The position numbers and the translations under genes were made by a program. A stretch of 64,000 nucleotides of DNA, taken from assembly GCA_023228145.1 (NCBI GenBank), contig JALOBU010000003.1, positions 124,001 to 188,000 on the forward strand. Direction: 5' to 3'. Source of the DNA: Bacteroidales bacterium. GTDB taxonomy: Bacteria > Bacteroidota > Bacteroidia > Bacteroidales > CAIWKO01. A model generated the notes under the pieces. That model saw only the letters and a program-made list of their open reading frames with translations, was not told the DNA's origin and ran no database searches. Below, one piece after another: positions 26,886 to 35,942 of the stretch. Numbering within the stretch: position 1 is the stretch's first letter; each line of letters begins with the position of its first letter.

Positions 26886-27155
26886 TTACCAACTTGCTTT
26901 TTTGACACCAGGTATCAGCCCTGCTAGGGCCATTTCACGGAAGTTAATACGTGAAATGCCAAATTGGCGAATATACCCTTTGGGTCGGCCTGTAATTTTA
27001 CAACGGTTGTGTTGTCTTACCGGTGATGCGTTTTTGGGCAATTGTTGCAATGCTGCGTAATCACCGCTTTTTTTCAGTTCAAGCCTTTTTTCCTTGAATT
27101 TGGCGCACATTTTTTCACGTTTTAGTTCACGGGCTTTAATTGACTCTTTTGCCAT
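26886..27155 (-). CDS. rpsN: 30S ribosomal protein S14 (zinc-free type)
   Basis: An 89-residue protein of the 30S head. It has the long form opening AKESIKARELKREKMCAKFKEKR and RCKITGRPKGYIRQFGISRINFREMALAGLIPGVKKASW. The paired zinc cysteines of the short form are absent, so it is the C-minus form. It starts 1 base after the rplE stop. Confidence 0.97.
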   Translation of the reverse strand: MAKESIKARELKREKMCAKFKEKRLELKKSGDYAALQQLPKNASPVRQHNRCKITGRPKGYIRQFGISRINFREMALAGLIPGVKKASW

Positions 27156-27156
27156 A

Positions 27157-27711
27157 TTATTTTTGATTTTTAAATGGTATTCCGAATTCTTTTAATAATG
27201 CATAAGCTTCCTGGTCGTTTTTCGCTGAAGTAACCAGTGTAATATTCATTCCATTCATTTTACTAACCTTGTCGATATTGATTTCTGGGAAAATAATCTG
27301 TTCGGGAATACCGAAAGAAAAGTTTCCCCTGCCGTCAAAACCTTTATCGTTGATACCCCTAAAGTCGCGGATACGTGGAATAGCAACGGCAATAAGGCGG
27401 TCCAGAAATTCGTACATTTTTTCATTACGTAAGGTAACCCTCACTCCAATAGGCATTCCCCTTCTGAGTTTGAAGTTTGAAATATCTTTTCTTGATTTGG
27501 TTGCTACTGCTTTCTGGCCGGTTATCATTGACATTTCATCTATTCCTGACTCAATAAGCTTTTTATCGGCTATGGCAGAGCCAATGCCCTGATTAATGTT
27601 GATTTTTAACAGTTTGGGTACCTGCATTGTATTTTTGTACTGAAATTGTTGTTTCAGTGCCGGAACAATTTCTTTAAAGTACTTTTCCTTGAGTCTTGGT
27701 TTGTAGTCCAT
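27157..27711 (-). CDS. rplE: 50S ribosomal protein L5
   Basis: A 184-residue 5S rRNA-binding protein that contacts the P-site tRNA. It has PRLKEKYFKEIVPALKQQF, VPKLLKININQGIG, GQKAVATKSRKDISNFKLR, IGVRVTLR and the F-S-F-G-I-P-E-Q-I-I-F-P-E segment. Its ATG shares one base with the rplX stop (TAATG), implying coupled translation. Confidence 0.98.
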   Translation of the reverse strand: MDYKPRLKEKYFKEIVPALKQQFQYKNTMQVPKLLKININQGIGSAIADKKLIESGIDEMSMITGQKAVATKSRKDISNFKLRRGMPIGVRVTLRNEKMYEFLDRLIAVAIPRIRDFRGINDKGFDGRGNFSFGIPEQIIFPEINIDKVSKMNGMNITLVTSAKNDQEAYALLKEFGIPFKNQK

Positions 27712-28040
27712 TATTTAATTATCTCCTTTTTTTCAGATTTTTTTGAATACCTGACAAGTTTGCCTGTCTTCTCGTCAGTTTTTTTTCCGATACGAGTTGG
27801 TTTTCCTGTTGAATCGTTTATCATCAAGTTGGAAATGTGTATGGAAGCTTCTTTCTTAATGATACCGCCTTTAGTGTTTTTGGCATTGGGTTTGGTATGT
27901 TTTGACACCATATTGATGCCTTCAACAATGGCCTTGTTTTTTTCAACCAAAACCTTGAGAACTTTACCCTGCTGGCCTTTTGAATCCCCTGCAATCACAG
28001 TGACACTATCGCCTTTTTTAATATGAATTTTAGGTTGCAT
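27711..28040 (-). CDS. rplX: 50S ribosomal protein L24
   Basis: A 109-residue assembly-initiator protein with a KOW motif: KKGDSVTVIAGDSKGQQGKVLKVL, followed by IVEGINMVSKHTKPN and GGIIKKEASIHISNLMI. Normal length. It ends within TAATG at the rplE start. Confidence 0.98.
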   Translation of the reverse strand: MQPKIHIKKGDSVTVIAGDSKGQQGKVLKVLVEKNKAIVEGINMVSKHTKPNAKNTKGGIIKKEASIHISNLMINDSTGKPTRIGKKTDEKTGKLVRYSKKSEKKEIIK

Positions 28041-28053
28041 AGTTATTTATTTT

Positions 28054-28422
28054 TTATAGCACTTCAGGTGCCAGTGAAATAATTTTCATATATTGTTTTT
28101 CCCTTAATTCGCGGGCTACCGGGCCAAAAATACGTGTGCCGCGCAATTCGTCTGTAGGAGTTAGCAACACCACTGCATTGTCATCAAAACGTATATAAGA
28201 GCCGTCATTTCTTCTTACTTCTTTTTTTGTTCTGACAATAACAGCTTTAGTCACGGTTCCTTTTTTAATATTTCCTGCCGGCATTGCGCTTTTTACAGTT
28301 ACAATGATTTTATCGCCAAGGGAGGCATACCTTCTTTTTGTACCACCAAGTACCCTGATGCACAGAACTTCTTTGGCGCCACTGTTATCTGCAACAATTA
28401 ATCTTGATTCTTGCTGTATCAT
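28054..28422 (-). CDS. rplN: 50S ribosomal protein L14
   Basis: A 122-residue protein at the subunit interface. It opens MIQQESRLIVADNSGAKEVLCIRVLGG and closes RGTRIFGPVARELREKQYMKIISLAPEVL, an unmistakable match. One base separates it from the rpsQ stop. Confidence 0.98.
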   Translation of the reverse strand: MIQQESRLIVADNSGAKEVLCIRVLGGTKRRYASLGDKIIVTVKSAMPAGNIKKGTVTKAVIVRTKKEVRRNDGSYIRFDDNAVVLLTPTDELRGTRIFGPVARELREKQYMKIISLAPEVL

Positions 28423-28423
28423 G

Positions 28424-28678
28424 TTATTTAACCTTTTCTAAAATTTCTACTAACCTCCAGCATTTGTTTTTGCTCAAAGGCCTTGTTTCTGCAATTTTCA
28501 CGGTATCTCCGATGTTACATTCGTTGTTGGAATCTTCGGCCATAAATTTATTGCTTTTCTTAACGAATTTCCCGTATTTTGGATGCTTAACCCTTCTTTC
28601 AACATTCACCACAATTGTCTTCTGCATTTTATTGCTGACAACGATACCTATTTTTTCTTTTCTTAATTTACGTTCCAT
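28424..28678 (-). CDS. rpsQ: 30S ribosomal protein S17
   Basis: An 84-residue OB-fold primary rRNA binder. It has RKEKIGIVVSNKMQKTIVVNVERRVKHPKYGKFV, CNIGDTVKIAETRPLSKNKCWRLVEILEK. Normal length. Between rpmC and rplN. Confidence 0.98.
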   Translation of the reverse strand: MERKLRKEKIGIVVSNKMQKTIVVNVERRVKHPKYGKFVKKSNKFMAEDSNNECNIGDTVKIAETRPLSKNKCWRLVEILEKVK

Positions 28679-28684
28679 GACGGC

Positions 28685-28930
28685 TTATTTCTTTTTTGTT
28701 TTATTGTTGACATTAGTTGTTACTGTTTTTTCATCTCCACCCTGCATATTTCGTTTTTTAAGTTCGGTAAGCATGCGCGCTATTGTTTTTTGATAATCCT
28801 TTATTTTCATAGGATTTTCAAGGGGCGAAATGGCGTGGTTCATTTTCAGTTTCAACAGTTGTTTTTTTTCTTCTACGAGTCTTTCGAGAAGCTCAGGTGT
28901 TGAAAGTTCCGTAATAACTTGCTGTTTCAT
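28685..28930 (-). CDS. rpmC: 50S ribosomal protein L29 with short tail
   Basis: An 81-residue protein of the tunnel exit, near the docking site of trigger factor and SRP. The core LSTPELLERLVEEKKQLLKLKMNHAISPLENPMKIKDYQKTIARMLTELKKR is standard. A tail of about 20 polar residues (GGDEKTVTTNVNNKTKKK) makes it longer than the usual 60-70. Between rplP and rpsQ. Confidence 0.95.
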   Translation of the reverse strand: MKQQVITELSTPELLERLVEEKKQLLKLKMNHAISPLENPMKIKDYQKTIARMLTELKKRNMQGGDEKTVTTNVNNKTKKK

Positions 28931-28940
28931 GTTTTTGTTT

Positions 28941-29363
28941 TTATGCTTCAGAATAATCTCTTCTTATTACAAATTTTGTATGTACCGGAAGTTTTTGTGC
29001 TCCTAAACGCAAGGCCTCTTTACCTATGTTGAAAGGCACTCCGTCAATTTCAAAAATAATTCTGCCAGGAGTAACTCGTGCTACATAATATTCTAGCGCA
29101 CCTTTTCCTTTTCCCATACGTACTTCTGCGGGCTTCTTGGTCACAGGCTTATCGGGGAATATTCTGATCCACAACTGTCCCTCACGTTTCATGTGACGTG
29201 TGATGGCTTGACGGGCAGCTTCAATCTGTCTTCCGGTAATCCAACATTCATCAAGTGTTTTAATGGCAAAAGAGCCAAAAGAAATCTGGTGTCCGCGATG
29301 TGCGTTACCTTTCATCTTTTGCTTCTGCATCTTTCTGTATTTCGTCTTCTTTGGCTGTAACAT
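28941..29363 (-). CDS. rplP: 50S ribosomal protein L16
   Basis: A 140-residue protein near the A site. It opens MLQPKKTKYRKMQKQKMKGNAHRGHQISFG and has RIFPDKPVTKKPAEVRMGKGKG, the conserved loop region, and IIFEIDGVPFNIGKEALRLGAQKLP. Normal length. Between rpsC and rpmC. Confidence 0.98.
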   Translation of the reverse strand: MLQPKKTKYRKMQKQKMKGNAHRGHQISFGSFAIKTLDECWITGRQIEAARQAITRHMKREGQLWIRIFPDKPVTKKPAEVRMGKGKGALEYYVARVTPGRIIFEIDGVPFNIGKEALRLGAQKLPVHTKFVIRRDYSEA

Positions 29364-29398
29364 TACAGTATGTTTTTAATGTGCGTATTTTATGTTTA

Positions 29399-30118
29399 TT
29401 ATTTTCTTCTTCTCCTTCTTCCCTGTTCTTTCATGCTATGGGATTCCTGTTTGTTTACTTTCATGCTTGAAGATGTGGGGACGATTTCTCTTTTTCCGTA
29501 AACTTCACCTTTACAAATCCATACTTTTATACCGATACGTCCATAGGTTGTATGCGCTTCTGATAAGGCATAATCAATATCTGCACGAAGCGTGTGTAAT
29601 GGAATACGGCCTTCTTTGTATTGTTCTGTACGTGCCATTTCTGCACCACCAATACGTCCTGAAACCTGGACTTTAATACCTTCGGCACCCATGCGCATGG
29701 TTGAGGCAATATTAGTTTTGATGGCCCGCCTGTATGAAATTCTTCCTTCAATCTGTTTGGCAATTGAGGCGGCAACAAGCAGTGCATCTACCTCAGGGCG
29801 TTTGATTTCATTTATATTAATTTGTATTTCTTTACTGGTGATTTTTTTTAATTCTTCTTTCAGTTTGTCAACTTCCTGTCCTCCTTTACCAATAATTGTC
29901 CCGGGGCGAGCTGTATGTATCGTCACGGTAATAAGTTTCAGCGTGCGTTCAATAATAATTTTTGATATGCTCGCTTTGGATAAACGGGCATTCAGGTAAT
30001 TCCTTATTTTCCGGTCTTCAATTAGTTTGTTTTCAAAACTTTTTCCTCCAAACCAATTGGAATCCCATCCTCTTATGATTCCTAATCTGTTACCTGTCGG
30101 ATTTGTTTTTTGTCCCAT
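29399..30118 (-). CDS. rpsC: 30S ribosomal protein S3
   Basis: A 239-residue mRNA-entry protein with an N-terminal KH domain (IRTARPGTIIGKGGQEVDKLKEEL-type stretch TIHTARPGTIIGKGGQEV) and the C-terminal ISGRIGGAEMARTEQYKEGRIPLHTLRADIDY region. It opens GQKTNPTGNRLGIIRGWDSNWF. Normal length with a basic tail. 21 bases after rplV. Confidence 0.98.
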   Translation of the reverse strand: MGQKTNPTGNRLGIIRGWDSNWFGGKSFENKLIEDRKIRNYLNARLSKASISKIIIERTLKLITVTIHTARPGTIIGKGGQEVDKLKEELKKITSKEIQININEIKRPEVDALLVAASIAKQIEGRISYRRAIKTNIASTMRMGAEGIKVQVSGRIGGAEMARTEQYKEGRIPLHTLRADIDYALSEAHTTYGRIGIKVWICKGEVYGKREIVPTSSSMKVNKQESHSMKEQGRRRRRK

Positions 30119-30139
30119 CTAGTGTGTTTATTTTAATTA

Positions 30140-30739
30140 TTATTTTGTTTCTTTTTTTTCGTTTTTTGGCTTTTCTGATTTGGTTTTTTCAGTTTTTTTC
30201 TTTGCAACTACTGGTTTTTCAGTTTTAGGTTTTTCAGCTTTTGGTTTTGAAGTACTTGTTTTTTTGATTTTTTCTGCAACAGGAGTGGTTTTAACTTCTT
30301 CTGAAACCTCTTTGCTTACAACGGGTTCATCAACAGAAACCATAGAAACTCTGCTGTCAACAAAAAGCGTAACATGGTTGGAGCGTTTTTTAAGTCTGTG
30401 TGCTCGGCCCTGAGGGGCTGCCTGAATACGTTTCAACTGCCTTCCGCTGTCCACAAATATTTTTTTCACAATCAGGTTGCTGTCTTCGATGCGTACGCCT
30501 TCGTTTTTTGCCTGCCAGTTTGATATAGCTGAAAGCAGAAGTTTGTGCAGGCGGCCTGAGGCTTCTTTGGAGGATGTTTTTAACAAAAACAATGCTTTGT
30601 CAACATTCATACCCCTTATCTGGTCCGCCACAAGACGCATTTTTCGCGGTGATGTGGGACAATTGTTTAGGCGAGCAAAATATTGTGTTTTTTTCGCTTC
30701 CTTAGCCTTTTCTGCACTAATACGTTTTCTTTCTCCCAT
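30140..30739 (-). CDS. rplV: 50S ribosomal protein L22 with long basic tail
   Basis: A 199-residue protein. The first 130 or so residues are the L22 core lining the exit tunnel: FARLNNCPTSPRKMRLVADQIRGMNVDKALFLL, SSKEASGRLHKLLLSAISNW and APQGRAHRLKKRSNHVTLFV. The last 65 or so residues are repeats of Lys-Pro-Lys-Thr-Glu-Lys type, certainly disordered, well beyond the usual 110-130. The same kind of tail occurs on L17 in this operon. Confidence 0.96.
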   Translation of the reverse strand: MGERKRISAEKAKEAKKTQYFARLNNCPTSPRKMRLVADQIRGMNVDKALFLLKTSSKEASGRLHKLLLSAISNWQAKNEGVRIEDSNLIVKKIFVDSGRQLKRIQAAPQGRAHRLKKRSNHVTLFVDSRVSMVSVDEPVVSKEVSEEVKTTPVAEKIKKTSTSKPKAEKPKTEKPVVAKKKTEKTKSEKPKNEKKETK

Positions 30740-30767
30740 GATATTATCTTTTTTGAAGCTTAATTAT

Positions 30768-31040
30768 TTATTTTTTATCTTTATTTCCGGCATGTCCCCT
30801 AAAAATTCGGGTAGGAGCAAATTCTCCGAGTTTATGACCTACCATATTTTCAGTAATGTAAACCGGAATAAATTTATTCCCGTTGTGTACCAATATAGTA
30901 TGGCTTACAAAGTCAGGAGATATCATCGAATTTCTTGACCATGTTTTTAACGAGGTTTTCTTTTTTGATTCGTTTAACTGAGCAACTTTTTTTTCCAGTT
31001 TAACGCTTATATAAGGACCTTTTTTTAATGAACGGCTCAT
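30768..31040 (-). CDS. rpsS: 30S ribosomal protein S19
   Basis: A 90-residue head protein. It opens SRSLKKGPYISVKLEKKV and carries LKTWSRNSMISPDFVSHTILVHNGNKFIPVYITENMVGHKLGEFAPTR and FRGHAG, all standard. Between rplB and rplV. Confidence 0.98.
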   Translation of the reverse strand: MSRSLKKGPYISVKLEKKVAQLNESKKKTSLKTWSRNSMISPDFVSHTILVHNGNKFIPVYITENMVGHKLGEFAPTRIFRGHAGNKDKK

Positions 31041-31066
31041 AAATTTTCAACTAATTGGGTTATGAA

Positions 31067-31891
31067 TTATTTCTTTCTTTTTTCGATAATATATTTATTC
31101 GACATTTTTTTCTTATTGCGGGTTTTGTATCCTTTCGCTGGCATTCCTTTTCTTGTTCTCGGATGTCCTCCTGAAGCTTTTCCTTCGCCACCGCCCATAG
31201 GATGGTCAACAGGGTTCATGGCAACGCCACGGTTACGCGGGCGGCGCCCCAGCCACCTGGAACGGCCTGCTTTGCCTGATTTTTCATGTCCATGGTCGGG
31301 ATTTGATACCATTCCTACAGTCGCCTTACAGGTTTGAAGTATAAGGCGGGTTTCGCCGGAAGGTAATTTAATCACAGCAAATTTTCCATCTCTCGACATC
31401 AGTTGAGCAAATGTACCAGCGCCACGGGCCATCTTACCACCTTCTCCGGGGCGAATCTCGATATTGTGAATTATGGTTCCGAAAGGTATTTCGCTAAGAT
31501 ACAGGGCGTTGCCTATTTCCGGCGCAGCACCTTTCCCTGAAATAACCTTTTGGCCTATTTTTAGGCCCTGAGGGGCTATGATATATCTTTTTTCACCATC
31601 GGAATAGGATAATAATGCTATACGCGCACTGCGATTTGGATCGTATTCTATTGATTTTACCATTGCAGGAATGTTTTCTTTTTCCCGTTTAAAATCTACG
31701 ATGCGGTAAAGTTTTTTATGTCCGCCACCAATATAACGCATGGTCATTTTTCCAGTATTGTCGCGGCCACCGGTTCTTTTTATTTTTGTTAAAAGGCTTT
31801 TTTCAGGTCTGTCGGTAGTGATATCGTCAAAAGCACTGATTACCTTAAAACGCTGCCCTGGTGTTGTGGGATTTAATTTCTTTAATGCCAT
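31067..31891 (-). CDS. rplB: 50S ribosomal protein L2
   Basis: A 274-residue protein close to the peptidyl transferase centre. It has LKKLNPTTPGQRF, SLLTKIKRTGGRDNTGKMTMRYIGGGHKKLYR, the GTFAQLMSRDG region, and the key loop VAMNPVDHPMGGGEGKASGG with its conserved His. Normal length. 5 bases after rplW. Confidence 0.98.
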   Translation of the reverse strand: MALKKLNPTTPGQRFKVISAFDDITTDRPEKSLLTKIKRTGGRDNTGKMTMRYIGGGHKKLYRIVDFKREKENIPAMVKSIEYDPNRSARIALLSYSDGEKRYIIAPQGLKIGQKVISGKGAAPEIGNALYLSEIPFGTIIHNIEIRPGEGGKMARGAGTFAQLMSRDGKFAVIKLPSGETRLILQTCKATVGMVSNPDHGHEKSGKAGRSRWLGRRPRNRGVAMNPVDHPMGGGEGKASGGHPRTRKGMPAKGYKTRNKKKMSNKYIIEKRKK

Positions 31892-31896
31892 TTTTA

Positions 31897-32187
31897 TTAA
31901 ATATTGCTATAAAAATCTATTTTTTCACCTTCTGCTAATGTAACAATAGCCTTTTTAGTCGAATTTTTTCTCCCTGAGATATAACCGGCCTTGGTATATC
32001 TTGATTTTGATTTTCCCAGGTAATTCATTGTGTTTACAGAATCTACCTTAACATCATATAATTCTTCGACTGCTTTTTTAACCTGCAATTTATTTGCCTT
32101 TGTATCAATAATAAAAGCATAACGGTTGAGTTTTTCACTCATTCCGGTCATCTTTTCTGTTATGATAGGCTTAATTATAACATTCAT
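31897..32187 (-). CDS. rplW: 50S ribosomal protein L23
   Basis: A 96-residue exit-site protein, the docking point for trigger factor and SRP. It has IIKPIITEKMTGMSEKLNRYAFIIDTKANKLQVKKAVEELYDVKVDSVNTMNYLGKSK, then a basic end. Normal length. Between rplD and rplB. Confidence 0.98.
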   Translation of the reverse strand: MNVIIKPIITEKMTGMSEKLNRYAFIIDTKANKLQVKKAVEELYDVKVDSVNTMNYLGKSKSRYTKAGYISGRKNSTKKAIVTLAEGEKIDFYSNI

Positions 32188-32198
32188 GGTTCTGTTAT

Positions 32199-32828
32199 TT
32201 ATTTTTGAAACATTTCATTTATTTTCTGCATAGAGCTTTCAACTATCAGAATATTGCCTGCGTTCATGATGTCATAGGTACTTAGTGAGGAAGCACAAAT
32301 TACCTTGGTTTTTTGAATATTCCGTGATGACATGTAAATGATAGGGTTGCTTTCAGGCAATACCATGAGTGTTTTTATTTCAGACATTTTAAGGTTGCCT
32401 AAAAGCTCCTGATATTTTTTTGTTTTGACTTCTTCGAAACTGAAATCTTCCAGTATGAGTATTTTATCTTCTTTGGCTTTGTATGTCAGTGCTGATTTAC
32501 GTGCCAGTTGTTTGATTTTTTTGTTCAGTTTAAAGTTATAAACTCTGGGTTGGGGACCAAATGCTCTGGCCCCGCCTGAAAACACAGGGGAGTTTATATC
32601 ACCTGAACGAGCTCCGCCTGTACCTTTCTGGCGTTTAAGCTTACGGGTACTCCCTGACATCTGTGAACGTTCCTTTGAACTGTGAGTTCCTTGCCGTCTA
32701 TTTGCAAGGTGCTGTTTCACATCAAGGTAAATAGCATGGTCATTAGGCTCAATGCCAAAAATGGCATCGTCCAGTACTACCTTTTTGGTAGATTTGCTTC
32801 CATCAATTTTATGTACTACTAGCTCCAT
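32199..32828 (-). CDS. rplD: 50S ribosomal protein L4
   Basis: A 209-residue protein whose loop reaches into the exit tunnel: LKRQKGTGGARSGDINSPVFSGGARAFGPQPRVYNFKLNKK. In E. coli L4 also represses the S10 operon; whether that holds here cannot be judged. Its start overlaps the end of rplC by 10 bases, so translation is probably coupled. Confidence 0.98.
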   Translation of the reverse strand: MELVVHKIDGSKSTKKVVLDDAIFGIEPNDHAIYLDVKQHLANRRQGTHSSKERSQMSGSTRKLKRQKGTGGARSGDINSPVFSGGARAFGPQPRVYNFKLNKKIKQLARKSALTYKAKEDKILILEDFSFEEVKTKKYQELLGNLKMSEIKTLMVLPESNPIIYMSSRNIQKTKVICASSLSTYDIMNAGNILIVESSMQKINEMFQK

Positions 32829-33448
32829 CTTTCTATTTTTAAGTATGAACCTTTAGGGCCGGGAACCGAGCCTTTTACGATAATAAGATTTTTTTCAGGG
32901 ATGATTTTAACAACCTGGCTGTTGATGACCTTTACTCTTTGGTTTCCCATCCTGCCAGCCATTCGTATTCCTTTAAAAACACGTGAGGGGTATGATGATG
33001 CTCCAACAGAGCCTGGTGCCCTCAAGCGGTCATGCTGTCCATGAGTATTTTCTCCAACACCACTGAAATTATGGCGCTTAACAACTCCCTGAAATCCTTT
33101 CCCTTTAGAGATGCCAACCACGTCAATAAACTCTCTTTCAATAAACACATCCACATGCAGCACTTCGCCAAAATGCTTTCTGTAACCTTCTTCAAATCTC
33201 GAAAATTCTGCAATAATTTTCTTTGGCGTGGTGCCTGCTTTGGCAAAATGGCCTTTCATCGGCTTGTTGGTGCGGCTTTCTTTCTTTTCATCGAAAGCAA
33301 GCTGTATGGCATCATAACCGTCTTTTTCTTTTGTCAAAACCTGTGTTACTACACAGGGGCCTGCTTCAATAACGGTACACGGGATGTTGTTCCCTGCTTC
33401 GTCAAATACGCTGGTCATTCCAATCTTTTTTCCTATTAACCCTGACAT
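32819..33448 (-). CDS. rplC: 50S ribosomal protein L3
   Basis: A 209-residue early-assembly protein near the peptidyl transferase centre. It opens GLIGKKIGMTSVFDEAGNNIPCTVIEAGPCVV and has the tight-loop motif GKGFQGVVKRHNF, GENTHGQHDRLRAPGSVGASSYPSRVFKGIRMAGRMGN. Normal length; the 3' end overlaps rplD. Confidence 0.98.
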   Translation of the reverse strand: MSGLIGKKIGMTSVFDEAGNNIPCTVIEAGPCVVTQVLTKEKDGYDAIQLAFDEKKESRTNKPMKGHFAKAGTTPKKIIAEFSRFEEGYRKHFGEVLHVDVFIEREFIDVVGISKGKGFQGVVKRHNFSGVGENTHGQHDRLRAPGSVGASSYPSRVFKGIRMAGRMGNQRVKVINSQVVKIIPEKNLIIVKGSVPGPKGSYLKIERWS

Positions 33449-33476
33449 TGTTTTTTGTTTTAGCTATGGTAAATCA

Positions 33477-33782
33477 CTATACTTTAATTTCTACTTCAAC
33501 ACCGTTGGGCAGCTCAAGTTTCATAAGCGCATCAATGGTTTTTGATGTAGTACTGTATATGTCAAGCAGTCTTTTGTAAGTGGATAATTCAAACTGCTCC
33601 CTCGACTTTTTGTTAACAAAAGTTGAACGCAATACAGTGTAGATTTTTTTGTTGGATGGCAGGGGAATGGGTCCGCTTACCACCGCACCGGTTGACTTAA
33701 CGGTTTTAACAATCTTTTCGGCCGATTTGTCAACCAGGTTGTGATCGTACGATTTTAATTTTATTCTAATCCTCTGATTCAC
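33477..33782 (-). CDS. rpsJ: 30S ribosomal protein S10
   Basis: A 101-residue protein (also NusE in antitermination). It opens MNQRIRIKLKSYDHNLVDKSAEKIV and has TGAVVSGPIPLPSNKKIYTVLRSTFVNKKSREQFE, standard. It follows fusA by only 16 bases, so the str and S10 segments are joined here and tuf does not intervene. Confidence 0.98.
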   Translation of the reverse strand: MNQRIRIKLKSYDHNLVDKSAEKIVKTVKSTGAVVSGPIPLPSNKKIYTVLRSTFVNKKSREQFELSTYKRLLDIYSTTSKTIDALMKLELPNGVEVEIKV

Positions 33783-33798
33783 TTTATTTTTTTTTTGT

Positions 33799-35907
33799 TT
33801 ATGGTATAATTGGTAAATATCCTTTTATTTTATATATTACATTATCAGAAATTTCTTTTGGAGTTTCAAAGTAATGTGAGAATTCCATTGAAAAAATAGC
33901 CCTTCCCGATGTGATGGTTCTTAATGCAGTAACATAACCAAACATTTCTGCTAAGGGTACTGTTGCTTTCACTATCTGAAAGCCAATTTTTGCTGTTACA
34001 TTTTCCATGTGAGCCCGGCGTTTGTTCAGGTCACTTGTAACATCACCTACATATTCTTCGGGAGTAACAACTTCGAGTCTCATTATTGGTTCCATCAGAA
34101 CACATGCGGCTTTTTTGCAGGCTTCTTTAAAAGCAAAGCGTGCGGCAATTTCAAAAGCCAGTGCATCGGAATCCACGTTGTGAAATGAGCCGTCAAGAAG
34201 GCGGATTTTTGCAGATTCAAAGGGGAATCCTGCCAGCACTCCATTAGCGAGGGCAGCTTCAAAGCCTCTCTGTGTAGCCCTGATAAATTCTTTAGTAAGA
34301 TTGCCGCTGCTTACTTCATCAATAAACTGCAGGCCCTTAACTCCTGTGTCAGCGGGGGAGATTTCAAAATCAATATCGGCAAAACGTCCCTTGCCTCCTG
34401 TTTGTTTTTTATATATTTCCCGGTGGCGGACAACAGATTTTATCGCTTCTTTGTATGCAACCTGTGGAATTCCATGGTTGCATTCTACTTTATGTTCCCT
34501 TTTAATGCGGTCAAGAATGATATCCAGATGAAGTTCTCCCATACCGCTGAGGATAGTTTGCCCTGTTTCATCGTTATATTTTATGGAAAAAGTGGGGTCT
34601 TCTTCTGCTATTTTTCTAAGGCAATTGTTGAGTTTGTCAATATCTGCCGTGGTTTTAGGTTCAACGGAAATATTGATAACAGGTTCCGGAAATATTATAG
34701 ATTCAAGAATTATGGGATGTTTTTCATCGCAAAGGGTATCTCCGGTTCTTATCTCTTTGAATCCCACCAGGGCACCTATATCTCCTGCTTCAATGGTATT
34801 TATTTGTTTCTGCTTGTTTGCATGCATGCGCATGATTTTGGAAATTCTTTCTTTTTTACCAGTGCTTGCATTGTATATAATACTGCCTATCGAAAGTGTG
34901 CCGGAGTAAACTCTGAAAAAAGCAAGTTTTCCAAAATAGGAATCGGAAGTAATTTTAAATGCCAGCCCGCTGAAAGGCAAAGTGGTATCGGAATGACGTT
35001 CTTCGGTTTTTTCGGTAAAAGGATTTATTCCTGTTATTGCCGGTAAATCAACTGGACTGGGTAGATAAAGAATTATAGCATCAAGTAGCTGTTGTACGGC
35101 TTTATTTCTGAATGATGATCCGCATAGTACAGGTGTGATTCTCATTTCAATTGTAGCTTTGCGGAGGGCAGAGATGATTTCTTCACTGTTGATGGAGTCG
35201 GGGTCTTGCAAAAATTTTTCTAAAAGAGCTTCGTTTTCTTCGGCGGCACCTTCCACAAGTTTGGTCCTGTATTCATGTACAATTTCTTTGAGGTCTTCAG
35301 GAATGGGCACTTCATTGAAGTTTAATCCGAGCGAATCTTCGTCCCATTCAAAAGCTTTATTTCTGACAAGGTCAACAATACCGCGGAAATTATCTTCCTC
35401 GCCTATGGGTATTTGTATTACAACGGGGCGTGCACCGAGTTTATCTTTAATCTGGTTGATAACCTGAAAAAAGTCAGCGCCGGAGCGGTCCATTTTATTT
35501 ACGTAACTGATACGCGGCACATGGTATTTATCAGCCTGATGCCAGACAGTTTCCGACTGTGGTTCAACACCGCCCACAGCACAGAATAAAGCAACAGCAC
35601 CATCAAGCACACGAAGGCTGCGTTCCACTTCCACAGTGAAGTCAACATGTCCGGGCGTGTCAATGATATTAATCTTATAGGGCGTGTTGTTGGTTTTCCA
35701 ATAAACAGTAGTAGCTGCAGAGGTTATAGTTATGCCACGTTCCTGCTCTTGTTCCATCCAGTCCATGGTTGTGTTTCCTTCATGAACTTCGCCCATACGG
35801 TGATTGATGCCGGTATAATATAAAATTCGCTCAGTAGTCGTGGTTTTACCCGCGTCTATGTGTGCCATAATGCCAATATTTCTGATATAAGTTAAGTTTT
35901 CTGACAT
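33799..35907 (-). CDS. fusA: Translation elongation factor G
   Basis: A 702-residue GTPase that drives tRNA-mRNA translocation and, with RRF, ribosome recycling. The G1 loop GIMAHIDAGKTTTTERIL, switch region ERGITITSAATT, DTPGHVDF, and NKMDRSG are present. Domains III-V follow, with GMGELHLDIILDRIKREHKVE and the closing FGYVTALRTITSGRAIFSMEF. The length is normal. Lies between rpsG and rpsJ. Bacteroidetes often carry a second EF-G-like gene; only one is seen here. Confidence 0.98.
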   Translation of the reverse strand: MSENLTYIRNIGIMAHIDAGKTTTTERILYYTGINHRMGEVHEGNTTMDWMEQEQERGITITSAATTVYWKTNNTPYKINIIDTPGHVDFTVEVERSLRVLDGAVALFCAVGGVEPQSETVWHQADKYHVPRISYVNKMDRSGADFFQVINQIKDKLGARPVVIQIPIGEEDNFRGIVDLVRNKAFEWDEDSLGLNFNEVPIPEDLKEIVHEYRTKLVEGAAEENEALLEKFLQDPDSINSEEIISALRKATIEMRITPVLCGSSFRNKAVQQLLDAIILYLPSPVDLPAITGINPFTEKTEERHSDTTLPFSGLAFKITSDSYFGKLAFFRVYSGTLSIGSIIYNASTGKKERISKIMRMHANKQKQINTIEAGDIGALVGFKEIRTGDTLCDEKHPIILESIIFPEPVINISVEPKTTADIDKLNNCLRKIAEEDPTFSIKYNDETGQTILSGMGELHLDIILDRIKREHKVECNHGIPQVAYKEAIKSVVRHREIYKKQTGGKGRFADIDFEISPADTGVKGLQFIDEVSSGNLTKEFIRATQRGFEAALANGVLAGFPFESAKIRLLDGSFHNVDSDALAFEIAARFAFKEACKKAACVLMEPIMRLEVVTPEEYVGDVTSDLNKRRAHMENVTAKIGFQIVKATVPLAEMFGYVTALRTITSGRAIFSMEFSHYFETPKEISDNVIYKIKGYLPIIP

Positions 35908-35942
35908 TATATATATTATACCCTTCTACGCACCTTTAAGTT

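Noticed and set aside
34402..35046. 214-codon plus-strand open frame
   Set aside because: It lies wholly antisense to fusA; its residues follow from the codon pattern of that gene and show no domain, signal or ribosome-binding context.
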